A model generated the notes under the pieces. The model was given only the letters and a program-made list of their open reading frames with translations. It ran no database searches and was not told the DNA's origin. From the NCBI GenBank assembly GCA_035695825.1, contig DASRRH010000022.1:310001-374000 (forward strand): a stretch of 64,000 bases of DNA. The letters are read 5' to 3'. Below are positions 18,028 to 25,742 of the stretch, piece by piece. This DNA is from JAKEFM01 sp035695825 (GTDB taxonomy: Bacteria; Planctomycetota; UBA1135; JAKEFM01). A program made the position numbers and the translations under genes. Numbering within the stretch: the first letter of the stretch is position 1; each line of letters opens with the position of its first letter.

Positions 18028-19884
18028 TTATCGGGACTCGTCTTTCAACCGCCGGAGAAGCCCGGCGATCTCGGCGTCGCCCGGCCGGACCGCGAGGGCC
18101 CGCTCGAGCGTGGAGACCGCCTCCTCTCGGCGCGAGGGGTCGACCGCGAGGAGCCGGCCGAGCAGCTCCCACCCGTCGAACGCGTTCGGCCTCTGGCGCA
18201 CGTAGTCGCGGAGCAGGGGTTCCGCCTCCTTCGAACGGCCCAGGTTCAGGAGGAGGACCGCGTAGTTGAGCTTCGCGCGCGAGAAGGTCGGAGCTCGCCG
18301 GAGCGCCTCGCGGAATCGGTCCTCGGCCGCCGCGACGTCGCCGCGCTGCGCGGCGACGATCCCGTGCAGGGTGCGCGCGTTCGGGTAGTCGGGCTTGAGC
18401 TCGAGACATCGCGCGAGCCGGGCCTCGGCCGCCGAAAGGTCCCCCGCGTTCCAGGAGAGCTCACCGGCGAGGAACGCCGCCTCCGGGTTCGCCGGGTCCT
18501 TCTCGAGCACCGGTTCGAGCTCCTCCAGGGCCTCGCGGTACCGCTTCTTCTCGGCGAGGTCCCGCGCGCGATAGAAGTGCGCGACCTCCCAGACGCGGTC
18601 CTTCGGGTCCCGGTCCGACGGAGGTCCCTCCGGGAAAGCGGAACCCGCGTAGCCGAGCGCGGCGAGGAGCCGCCCCGCCTCCGGCTCGGGCGGGCTCGTC
18701 TCCCCCAAGGACCCCGCCCGCTCCTCGACCGCCCGAAGCGTGCGGTCCATCCCCGCGACCCGCTCCGGCTCCTCGGCGAGGAGGTTTCGCGCCTCGCCCG
18801 GATCGTCGCGCAGCCGGTAGAGCTCGGGCCGCGGCGCGCGGACGAATTTCCAATCGGCCGTCCGGAGCGCGCGCAGCGGGGCCCAGCCGTAGGTTCCCGC
18901 GCCGTGGTTGGCCTCCATGTAGCAGGGGCCCGCCGCGTCGATCGCGCCGGTCGCGAAGGAAGGAGCGAGGCTCCGTCCCGCCATCGCCGAGGGAACGGGG
19001 AGCCCGAGGAGATCGAGCAGCGTCGGCGCGACGTCGAGGAGGGAAACGACGCCGCGGATCCTCGCCGCCGGAATGCGGCCCGGGTCCCAGAAGAGGAGGG
19101 GGACGCGGACGGTCGAATCGTAGAGGAAGACCGAGTGGTAGAGCTCGCCGTGCTCTCCGAGCCCTTCGCCATGGTCGGCCGCGGCGCAGACGAGGGTGCC
19201 GTCGAGTCTCCCGGCCTCCCGCGCGGCGTCGAGGAGGCGACCGAGGCACGCGTCGGCGTACGCGATCTCCCCCTCGTACGGCCGTCCGCGGAAGCGCTCG
19301 GCGAAGGGAGAGGGGGGATCGTAGGGGTCGTGCGGGTCGTAGTAGTGGACCCAGAGGAAGAAGCGCCGCCCCGGGTCCTGCCGGCGGAGCCACTCGAGCG
19401 CGACGGCGTTCACCTCCTCCGCGCGCCGCTCCGCGGCGTCGGGGCGCTCCGCCTGGAGGAATTCCCGGTCGTAGAGGTCGAAGCCGCGCCGGAGGCCGAA
19501 TCCCGGATCGAGCACGCCCGCCCCCACCACCGCCGCCGTCGCGAACCCCGCCTCGGACAGGACCTGCGCGATCGTGCGGACCTTCCCGGGGAGCGGCGTC
19601 CCGTTCACGCGCACGCCGTGGGCGGGCGGCAGCAGTCCCGTGAGAAGGGTCGTGTGGGAGGGGAGCGTCTCGGGGACCGGGGAGAAGGCCGTCTCGAAGA
19701 CGGCGCCCTCGCGCGCGAGGCGCTCGAGCCGCGGCGCGACGTCGGGTTTCCCGCCCCAGGGCGCCAGGCGATCCGCGCGGGTCGTATCGAACGTCGCGAG
19801 GATCGCGTTCCGCGGGGGAAGAGGGGCGCTGCGGTGGCAGGCTCCGAGGAGCGCGAGCGCGGCCGCGACGAGCCGGCGGTTCAT
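18028..19884 (-). CDS. Sulfatase-like lipoprotein with C-terminal TPRs
   Basis: This 618-residue protein has a lipoprotein signal (AALALLGACHRS). An alkaline-phosphatase-superfamily domain follows with metal-site motifs ILATFDTTRADRL, HYYDPHDPYDPP and AAADHGEGLGEHGE. At the nucleophile position the segment is ETLPSHTTLLTG, so the CxPxR or SxPxR formylglycine motif of true sulfatases is replaced by TLPSH. It may therefore be a phosphodiesterase or transferase with a Thr or Ser nucleophile, not a formylglycine sulfatase. From about residue 440 TPR units run to the end (for example NPEAAFLAGELSWNAGDLSA). Its ATG overlaps the stop of the DUF2723 gene by 4 bp, so the two are cotranscribed. Confidence 0.85.
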   Translation of the reverse strand: MNRRLVAAALALLGACHRSAPLPPRNAILATFDTTRADRLAPWGGKPDVAPRLERLAREGAVFETAFSPVPETLPSHTTLLTGLLPPAHGVRVNGTPLPGKVRTIAQVLSEAGFATAAVVGAGVLDPGFGLRRGFDLYDREFLQAERPDAAERRAEEVNAVALEWLRRQDPGRRFFLWVHYYDPHDPYDPPSPFAERFRGRPYEGEIAYADACLGRLLDAAREAGRLDGTLVCAAADHGEGLGEHGELYHSVFLYDSTVRVPLLFWDPGRIPAARIRGVVSLLDVAPTLLDLLGLPVPSAMAGRSLAPSFATGAIDAAGPCYMEANHGAGTYGWAPLRALRTADWKFVRAPRPELYRLRDDPGEARNLLAEEPERVAGMDRTLRAVEERAGSLGETSPPEPEAGRLLAALGYAGSAFPEGPPSDRDPKDRVWEVAHFYRARDLAEKKRYREALEELEPVLEKDPANPEAAFLAGELSWNAGDLSAAEARLARCLELKPDYPNARTLHGIVAAQRGDVAAAEDRFREALRRAPTFSRAKLNYAVLLLNLGRSKEAEPLLRDYVRQRPNAFDGWELLGRLLAVDPSRREEAVSTLERALAVRPGDAEIAGLLRRLKDESR

Positions 19885-22061
19885 CGGCGATCGAGCGATT
19901 CTCGCAGGCGCGCGGCGGCGGGGGGAAGCGGCCCCAGGGCGGCCGCGCGGTCGAGGAGGGAGCGGGCGCCCGCCGCGTCTCCCTGCGTGCGGTACAGGAT
20001 CTCCGCGGCGAGGAGGAGCGGGCGCGGATCTCCGGGCGCGCGCGCGACGAGCCCTCTCGCCGTCTCGAGAGCGCCCGGCTCGTCGCCCGAGAGCCGTTGC
20101 GCCTCGACGAGCGCGAGCCCGGCCTCCAGGTCGTGGGGATCGGCGGCGAGGGCCCCACGCAGGGGGACGATCGCCTCCCCGGGCCTCCCCGACGCGAGAT
20201 GCGCGAGACCGAGGTTGACCCCGGCGTCGCGGCTTCGCGGGTCGGCCCGGAGAACCCGGTCGAAGAAGCCTGCCGCCTCGGCGTAGGCCCCCGCCCTGCC
20301 GAGGGCGCTCCCCGCGTTCATCCAGAACGAGAGTGTTCGCCTCCCCCCCTCGGGGATCCGAGCGAACGCCGCGAGCGCCTGATCCCTTTTCCCGCGTTCG
20401 AGGGCGTCGCAGCCGCGCGCGAGCGCGAGGCTCGAGAGGACCCCTGCCGCCGCGGCGTCGGGGGGGCGGGCGTCGTCCGCGAATCGCCAGCGGTACCGGG
20501 ACCAGGGGGCCGGGGGCGGCTCGGCCTCTCCGGCTCGGACGAGCCGCCAGAGGAGGCCGCGGGAGACGACGCGCGTCCCCGGGAGGTCGTCGAACTCGCG
20601 CGGCTCCGTGAAGCAGACGGGTCGCCCCGGGAGCCGGCCGAGGAGGAAGGTCTCTTGGATCCGGCGCTGGGCGGGGCGGGGCGCGCGACGGCAGCGCTCC
20701 GCCGTGGCGGCGTCCATCCGCGAGAGGAGCTCCCGGTGCGCGCCGTTCGCGACGTTCCCGAGGAGGAGGACGTCGGGGCGAGCCCCCTCCACGCGTTGGA
20801 CGTAGCCGAGGGGAAAGATCTCGTCGTCGTCGTAGGCGAAGATCGCCGCCTTCTCCTCGGCGCCGGCGAGAACGTTCCGCGCCCAGTCGGCGACCCACGG
20901 ATCGTCGGTCTTGGCGAGGGCGCGGGCGTGGACCGCTCCGGAGGCTAGGGGGACGAGGACGCCTAAGGTCCGAGCGATCGGCGGCAGGCCTCCAACCCCG
21001 ACTCCGAAGAGCGCGGCGAGCGGCACGAGCGCGGCGTGCGCGTAGACGCTCAGGTTCCCCGGATCGGTGCCCGCGACGTCGAGGCCGAGGAGGAAGACGA
21101 CGAGCGGGCCGCCGAGGAGGGAGAGGAGGGCGAGGAGCGAGGCGGTCTTCCGGTCCCTCTTCCAGAGCCGGACGAGCCCCCACGCCGCCATCGCCAGGAC
21201 GAACACGGCGCCGGCGGCGGCCGCGCCGGGGACGGGCCACTCCCCCCCCCAGTTGCGCGCGTACCGGGAGAAGCGCTCGACCAGGGAGTCCGCGTCGAAG
21301 AGGGAGGCGAGATCGGGGGACTCCGCCCCGTACTGGCGACGGCGCAGGACCCTCCAGAAGTTCTCCAGCGTCTCGGGGTTCCCCCAGTCGAGGTACGGGT
21401 TCGCGGCGGACCGGATCGGGAGGTAGAGGAGGGGAAGGAGCCCCGCGACGCCCGCCCCGAGCGCGACGGCGAGGGCGCGGCCCCGGCGGAGCGGGAACGG
21501 GCGGGAGAGCAGGACCGCCGGGACGAACCCGAGCGGGACCAGGACCTGCATGGTCGGGTGGTGCACGAGGGCGAGCCCGCCGACGAAGGCGAGCGCCGCG
21601 AGCCGTCCCGGGGAGGGGCGCTCCCGCCACCGGAGGAAAAGGAGGATCGCCGCGGCGAGCAGCACCGCGTTCATCGTGTAGACCTCCGCGACGACCGCCT
21701 GCGACCCGATCGTTCGACTCGAGGCGAGCGCGAGCGCCGCCGCCGCCGCGGCGAGCCCGCCTCCCCCCAGTCGGAGCACCGTGGAAGCGACGAGGGAGGC
21801 CGCGAGCGCGCCGCAGAGGCTCGAGAAGAGCGCCACGCGGAAGCAGGGGGAGCCGATCGGAAGCCACGTCGCGGCGTGAGCGAGCAGGCACCAGAGCGGG
21901 TAGCCGGGGGGGTGCGGGATCCCCAGCTCGAACGCCGCCGTCGCGAGGTGGCCCGCGTCCTCTCCGGTGACCTCCCGCGCCGCTCCCGCGGCGTAGGCGC
22001 CGAACGCCGCGAGGCCCGCCGCCGCGGGGATCCACCGGATGAACGCGCGAGCCTCCGCCAC
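19881..22061 (-). CDS. DUF2723 family membrane protein with TPR tail
   Basis: This 726-residue protein has about ten hydrophobic membrane segments. Its N-terminal signature EDAGHLATAAFELGIPHPPGYPLW is typical of DUF2723, whose eukaryotic relative TMEM260 is a protein O-mannosyltransferase. The acidic residues in the first loop and the GIPHPPGYPLW block are the expected GT-C-type catalytic region. From about residue 545 soluble TPR-like repeats follow (for example DPRSRDAGVNLGLAHLASGRP). The partner gene immediately downstream encodes a sulfatase-like lipoprotein that also ends in TPRs. Together they may modify surface proteins or glycans, but the donor and acceptor are unknown. A bacterial O-mannosyltransferase role is inferred from the family. 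Confidence 0.85.
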   Translation of the reverse strand: MAEARAFIRWIPAAAGLAAFGAYAAGAAREVTGEDAGHLATAAFELGIPHPPGYPLWCLLAHAATWLPIGSPCFRVALFSSLCGALAASLVASTVLRLGGGGLAAAAAALALASSRTIGSQAVVAEVYTMNAVLLAAAILLFLRWRERPSPGRLAALAFVGGLALVHHPTMQVLVPLGFVPAVLLSRPFPLRRGRALAVALGAGVAGLLPLLYLPIRSAANPYLDWGNPETLENFWRVLRRRQYGAESPDLASLFDADSLVERFSRYARNWGGEWPVPGAAAAGAVFVLAMAAWGLVRLWKRDRKTASLLALLSLLGGPLVVFLLGLDVAGTDPGNLSVYAHAALVPLAALFGVGVGGLPPIARTLGVLVPLASGAVHARALAKTDDPWVADWARNVLAGAEEKAAIFAYDDDEIFPLGYVQRVEGARPDVLLLGNVANGAHRELLSRMDAATAERCRRAPRPAQRRIQETFLLGRLPGRPVCFTEPREFDDLPGTRVVSRGLLWRLVRAGEAEPPPAPWSRYRWRFADDARPPDAAAAGVLSSLALARGCDALERGKRDQALAAFARIPEGGRRTLSFWMNAGSALGRAGAYAEAAGFFDRVLRADPRSRDAGVNLGLAHLASGRPGEAIVPLRGALAADPHDLEAGLALVEAQRLSGDEPGALETARGLVARAPGDPRPLLLAAEILYRTQGDAAGARSLLDRAAALGPLPPAAARLRESLDRR

Positions 22062-22350
22062 GGCCCGACCTGCCTAACGGACCGCACGGGAGGACGCAAC
22101 GCCACGGCGCCGCGGTCCTCCGGCCTCGTCCGCGGGCTTGCGGCACCGCCCCCGCCCCTCCCCCCCGGCGCCGAGGACGGAAGGGGGCGTGTCGCGGGGG
22201 GGAACCTTTCCCTCTCCGATCGCGTCGCAGTCTCCGACGGACCGACGGACTGGCCGAGCGACGGCCACAGGGGCCGCTCGGAACGCACCCGCGTCCTCCC
22301 TTCGCGGCGTCCTCCGCTTCCCGTCGGTGTCCTCGAAAAGGAGGTCCGAG

Positions 22351-23511
22351 ATGAGATCAGCCTTCCGGAAGGTCTTCGCGGGAATCTTCCTCGTGGCCGC
22401 CGGCGGGAGCAGCGGCGCCCAGGTCGTTATGCTCGCCGAGACCACCTGGGGCCCGAACCCGGCCACGGGAGTCTTCCCGATGGGGGCCTTCGATTCCCAG
22501 GTCGTCGCCGTCTTCAACCCCCTCTCGCCTCCGGTCGGGGCCGTCCCCCCCTGCGTGCCCGTGGTCGGGTTCGCTCCCCCCGGCGTGTGCGGCGCGACGC
22601 TCTGGCACGCGGAGATCGACTGCTGCGCCGCCGGGGCGGGGTTCGCGCTTCCGATGACCGCGCCCGTCGCCGCGTACAACACGGGTCCTCCGGCCTACAA
22701 CTACAACGTCCCCGCCGGCCTCGCGAACCGAGGCGCCATCGCCTCGGTCGGAATCGGCGGCGTGCCCTTGCGACCCACCGAGGTGTCCTCGATCGTCCTC
22801 TCCTTCGACGAGATCCGTTCGACGGAGCCCGGGCCCGGGAACTTCAACTCGTTCGACAAGGGATTCGTGGAGGTGCGATCCGCGCCTTGCGGCGAGCCTC
22901 CGTGCCCCGATCCCGCCGGGACCGCGTGGACGGTCCTGGCGCAGGTCGTGGGGCTCCAGGGGTGCGCCGCGCCGGTCACCTGCTCGATCGGACCGGCCGA
23001 CGCCACGCTCGACGCGACCTTCATCGGCGGCAGCGGGAAGATCCGGTTCCGCTTCGAGACCGTGGACGGAGCCTCGAACACCTACTGCGGCTGGATGGTC
23101 GACAACGTCCTCTTGACGAACGAGAAGTGCAATCCCTCCTGTCCCGGGATTCCGAGCCCGAGGATCGGCTCGGTCGGAGGGATGCCGAGGCCGGGGAACG
23201 CGGCCTTCGGGATCTCGCTGACGGGGGCTCCCCCGGGCGCGATCGCCCTCCTCTTCCTGGGGCTCGCGAGGCTCGATCCCCCCCTCCCGCTCGGGGCGAT
23301 CTTCCCCGGTTCGCCCTGCATCTTCTGTTGCTCGCCCGACGTCCTTCTCGGGACCGTGGTCACCAGCGCCGCGGGCGGCGCGGCGCTCCCCATCCCCATC
23401 CCAGCGGCGCTCGCTCCCTGCTCGGGCCCGGTCTGCGTGCAGTGGGCGATCCTCGGGGGGGGAGGGGTGCTGCTCTCCTCCTCGAAGGGGGACATCACGA
23501 TCCAGCCTTAA
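22351..23511 (+). CDS. Secreted protein with recurrent C-terminal beta module
   Basis: This 386-residue protein starts at an ATG with a near-perfect ribosome site (AAAGGAGGT, 5 nt upstream). Its signal peptide is RKVFAGIFLVAAGGSSGAQ. The middle (about 25-260) is a beta-rich domain with several cysteine pairs and WMVDNVLLTNEKC, resembling MAM/jelly-roll ends with the WxVDNV motif. The last 110 residues form the Gly/Pro-rich module seen in other secreted proteins here (ISLTGAPPGAIALLF to CVQWAIL). No enzyme motif is visible. A perfect 12-bp hairpin 27 bp after the stop suggests a single-gene transcript. Function unknown. Confidence 0.75.
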   Translation: MRSAFRKVFAGIFLVAAGGSSGAQVVMLAETTWGPNPATGVFPMGAFDSQVVAVFNPLSPPVGAVPPCVPVVGFAPPGVCGATLWHAEIDCCAAGAGFALPMTAPVAAYNTGPPAYNYNVPAGLANRGAIASVGIGGVPLRPTEVSSIVLSFDEIRSTEPGPGNFNSFDKGFVEVRSAPCGEPPCPDPAGTAWTVLAQVVGLQGCAAPVTCSIGPADATLDATFIGGSGKIRFRFETVDGASNTYCGWMVDNVLLTNEKCNPSCPGIPSPRIGSVGGMPRPGNAAFGISLTGAPPGAIALLFLGLARLDPPLPLGAIFPGSPCIFCCSPDVLLGTVVTSAAGGAALPIPIPAALAPCSGPVCVQWAILGGGGVLLSSSKGDITIQP

Positions 23512-23537
23512 GGTCCTGACCGAGGTTCGTCTTTCCC

Positions 23538-23564
23538 GCGAGGGCCGCCTGGGGCGGCCCTCGC
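23538..23564 (+). terminator. Terminator-like hairpin
   Basis: A perfect 12-bp GC-rich stem (23538-23549 with 23553-23564) with a 3-nt TGG loop starts 27 bp after the TAA at 23509-23511. Position and symmetry fit the end of the secreted-protein gene. No T-run follows. Confidence 0.55.
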
Positions 23565-23628
23565 TGTCGATCCGCGGGACGGGCCGGCGCCGTCGGGCTC
23601 GCTGCGTGCGGGCTCCTCTCCGGGCGAG

Positions 23629-23826
23629 GGGATCCTCGAGGCCTTCGAGATGCTCCACGATCCCTCCGAACCGATCCGGATCGCCGCGATCGAATCGCTC
23701 GGGACGATCAAGGCGAAGGAGGCGCTGCCGCGGCTTGTCGAGAACGTGAAGAAGGGGGTCTCGATGGGACAGCGCGAAGCGGCGGGGGGGGCCGTGGATA
23801 CGATCGATAGGGTCGATAAAGATTGA
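23629..23826 (+). pseudogene. HEAT-repeat protein remnant
   Basis: Translation in frame 1 gives EAFEMLHDPSEPIRIAAIES followed by LGTIKAKEALPRLVENVKKG and a charged tail ending at TGA 23824-23826. The DPSEPIRIAAIESLG and ALPRLVE pattern is one complete HEAT repeat. No signal, ribosome site or start lies at its beginning; the frame runs back to the previous gene's stop without a plausible start, and the only internal ATG (23650) would give 58 residues. It looks like the 3' end of a lost gene. A small functional protein from 23650 cannot be excluded. Confidence 0.5.
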
Positions 23827-23870
23827 CCGCTGCCAGATTGGCAGTTCGGGATCCTCTTCCTGTGGGATCC

Positions 23871-24050
23871 GCGGGGTACTTCCGGGTGCGCTGAGGTTTC
23901 CAAGTGGATTCCCGCATTCCACGATGCCCCCGCGGGAAGCTCGGCACGTGACGAGGCCTTCGCGGGAACTCCGCGCTCTCTCGGAGTCCCTCCGGGCAAT
24001 CCCGGCCCATCCAGGGCCTCCACGGGGAGCCCTGGCCACTTCAAGAAGTC
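23871..24050. repeat. Degenerate 30-bp tandem repeat, six units
   Basis: Six consecutive 30-bp units share a pattern close to CGCGGGAA-N-TCC near the start and C-GAGG-CC near the end. The A after the G-run falls at 23878, 23908, 23938, 23968, 23998 and 24028, exactly 30 bp apart, and the C four bases later is invariant. The units are diverged elsewhere. Because 30 is a multiple of three, both strands show a ten-residue pseudo-repeat, but neither has a convincing gene. The array sits between the HEAT remnant and the hydrolase gene. Confidence 0.55.
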
Positions 24051-24121
24051 CCAATGGCGGGATGGGGGAGGGATCGCCCACGTCCGCCGGATAGAAGGGG
24101 CGGGGGAGTTCCCGCGCGAGA

Positions 24122-24973
24122 ATGACGAGCCGTCCTGCGAGGTGGCCCCGGCTCCTCCGATCGATCGGACTCGCCCTGGCGATCCCCTGCCTCGGCCTCC
24201 TCGCGGCGGCGACCTTGTTCCTCGATGCCTTCATCTTCTTCCCGAGCGGCCCCGGCGAGTGGGGGGCGGCGAGGGGATCGCGTTTCCCGGTCGAGGAGGT
24301 CCCCCTCTCGACTCCGGACGGGGAGGCGCTCGTCTGCTGGCACCTCCGGGTCCCCTCCCCCCGGGCGACCCTGCTCTTCTTCCACGGGAACGCGGGGAAC
24401 CTGACGCACCGGCTCGACGCGCTCGAGACGCTGGGCGGGATCGGCGTCGACGCCTTCCTCCTCGGCTATCGCGGGTACGGCCGGAGCACGGGGAGGCCGA
24501 GCGAGCGGGGGCTCTACGTCGACGCCGAGACCGCCCATCGGCACCTGACCGGGAAGGCCGGGGTCCCGGCGGACCGTCTGGTGCTCCTCGGCGAGTCGCT
24601 CGGCTGCGCCGTCGCGATCGATCTCGCGACGAAGCGTCCCTGCGCGGGGCTCGTCCTCCAGTCCCCCTTCGCCTCGGTGCGGGAGATGGCGACGCAGGTG
24701 CTGCCGTTCCCTCCGATCCGGTGGATCGTCCCTCGGAAGTTCGACAACCTCGGCAAGATCGGCTCGATCGCGGCGCCGAAGCTCTTCCTCGCTTCCCGGC
24801 GGGACGAGATCGTCCCGTGGCGCCAGACGCGCGCGCTCTTCGAGGCCGCGAAGGGCGAGAAGACCTGGGTCGAGTTCGACGACGCCGGGCACAACGAACT
24901 CTTCCTCCTCCACCGGGGGGAGTGGGCGGAGGCGATCGCCCGGTTCGTCGGGTGCGCCTGCCCCGACCGCTGA
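24122..24973 (+). CDS. Alpha/beta hydrolase, membrane-anchored
   Basis: This 283-residue protein has one N-terminal hydrophobic helix (SIGLALAIPCLGLLAAATLF) and then a serine hydrolase fold like the ABHD13/BEM46 group. The oxyanion segment is LLFFHGNAGNL, the nucleophile serine is in LVLLGESLGCAVAID near residue 161, and the acid and histidine are in FLASRRDEIVPW and DDAGHNELF. Proteins of this kind are thioesterases or peptidases tethered to the membrane. It is preceded by the 30-bp repeat stretch and is convergent with phoU. The substrate is unknown. Confidence 0.85.
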   Translation: MTSRPARWPRLLRSIGLALAIPCLGLLAAATLFLDAFIFFPSGPGEWGAARGSRFPVEEVPLSTPDGEALVCWHLRVPSPRATLLFFHGNAGNLTHRLDALETLGGIGVDAFLLGYRGYGRSTGRPSERGLYVDAETAHRHLTGKAGVPADRLVLLGESLGCAVAIDLATKRPCAGLVLQSPFASVREMATQVLPFPPIRWIVPRKFDNLGKIGSIAAPKLFLASRRDEIVPWRQTRALFEAAKGEKTWVEFDDAGHNELFLLHRGEWAEAIARFVGCACPDR

Positions 24974-25032
24974 GTCCCTCCCGAGGGCGCCGGCGCGAGA
25001 ATCGTCCGTGAAGGCGAGGGGGTCGGGGAGCC

Positions 25033-25740
25033 TCAGCTCTCCTTCTCCCCTCCGCGTCCGGCGGCCTGGCGCCGGGATTTGAACTCGAGCACCCGGTGGC
25101 GGACCACCCTCCCCTCCACCATGAAGATCACGTCCTCCGCGACGTTCGTCGCGTGGTCGGCGATCCGCTCGAGGTTCCGCAGGGCGCCGAGGAGGTGGAG
25201 GACGTCGCCCAGGCGCTCGGGGTTGCGGCGCATGAACTCGATCGCCTCCCCGACGAGCTCGCGGTAGAGCCGGTCGGCCTCGTCGTCCCGCTCCCAGACG
25301 CGGAGGGCGAGCGTCTCGTCGCGGCGGACGAGCGCGTCGAGGGCCTCGCGGGTCATCTGCTTCACGACCGCCGCCATGCGCGTCACGTCGGGCCGGAACG
25401 GCAGGGGGGGGACCGTGGCGAGGACCTCGGCCCTCTCGGCGATGTTCACGGCGAGGTCGGCCATCCGCTCGAGGTCCGAGTTGATCTTCATCACCCCGGC
25501 GATGAAACGGAGGTCCCGCGCGACGGGCTGCTGGAGGGCGAGCATGTCGAGGCACTTCTCCTCGACTTCGATCTCGAGGTCGTCGACGACCGTGTCCCCC
25601 TCGATCACCTCCCGCGCGAGCTTCGCGTCGCGGTCGAGGAGCGAGACGAGCGAGCGCTCCACCGCCCCTTCGACGAGGCCTCCGATGTGGAGGATCCGCC
25701 TCGCGAGGTCCTGAAGGTCCTCTTCGATCTGCTTCGGCAT
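25033..25740 (-). CDS. phoU: Phosphate signalling protein PhoU
   Basis: This 235-residue protein contains two PhoU three-helix repeats. The first carries EIEVEEKCLDMLALQQPVA and DLRFIAGVMKINSDLERMAD; the second carries ERDDEADRLYRELV and GALRNLERIADHATNVAED. PhoU links the Pst transporter to the PhoR kinase and shuts the system off when phosphate is plentiful. It is the last gene of the minus-strand phosphate operon, starting 2 bp after the pstA stop. Length and motifs are standard. Confidence 0.96.
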   Translation of the reverse strand: MPKQIEEDLQDLARRILHIGGLVEGAVERSLVSLLDRDAKLAREVIEGDTVVDDLEIEVEEKCLDMLALQQPVARDLRFIAGVMKINSDLERMADLAVNIAERAEVLATVPPLPFRPDVTRMAAVVKQMTREALDALVRRDETLALRVWERDDEADRLYRELVGEAIEFMRRNPERLGDVLHLLGALRNLERIADHATNVAEDVIFMVEGRVVRHRVLEFKSRRQAAGRGGEKES

Positions 25741-25742
25741 GG

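Noticed and set aside
22601..22620. TGGCACG match to a sigma-54 -24 element
   Set aside because: It lies inside a coding region and has no TTGC at the required distance.
23508..24044. A 178-codon minus-strand frame through the 30-bp repeat and the HEAT remnant
   Set aside because: Its ten-residue repetition follows automatically from the 30-bp repeat, and the remainder is antisense to the HEAT unit.
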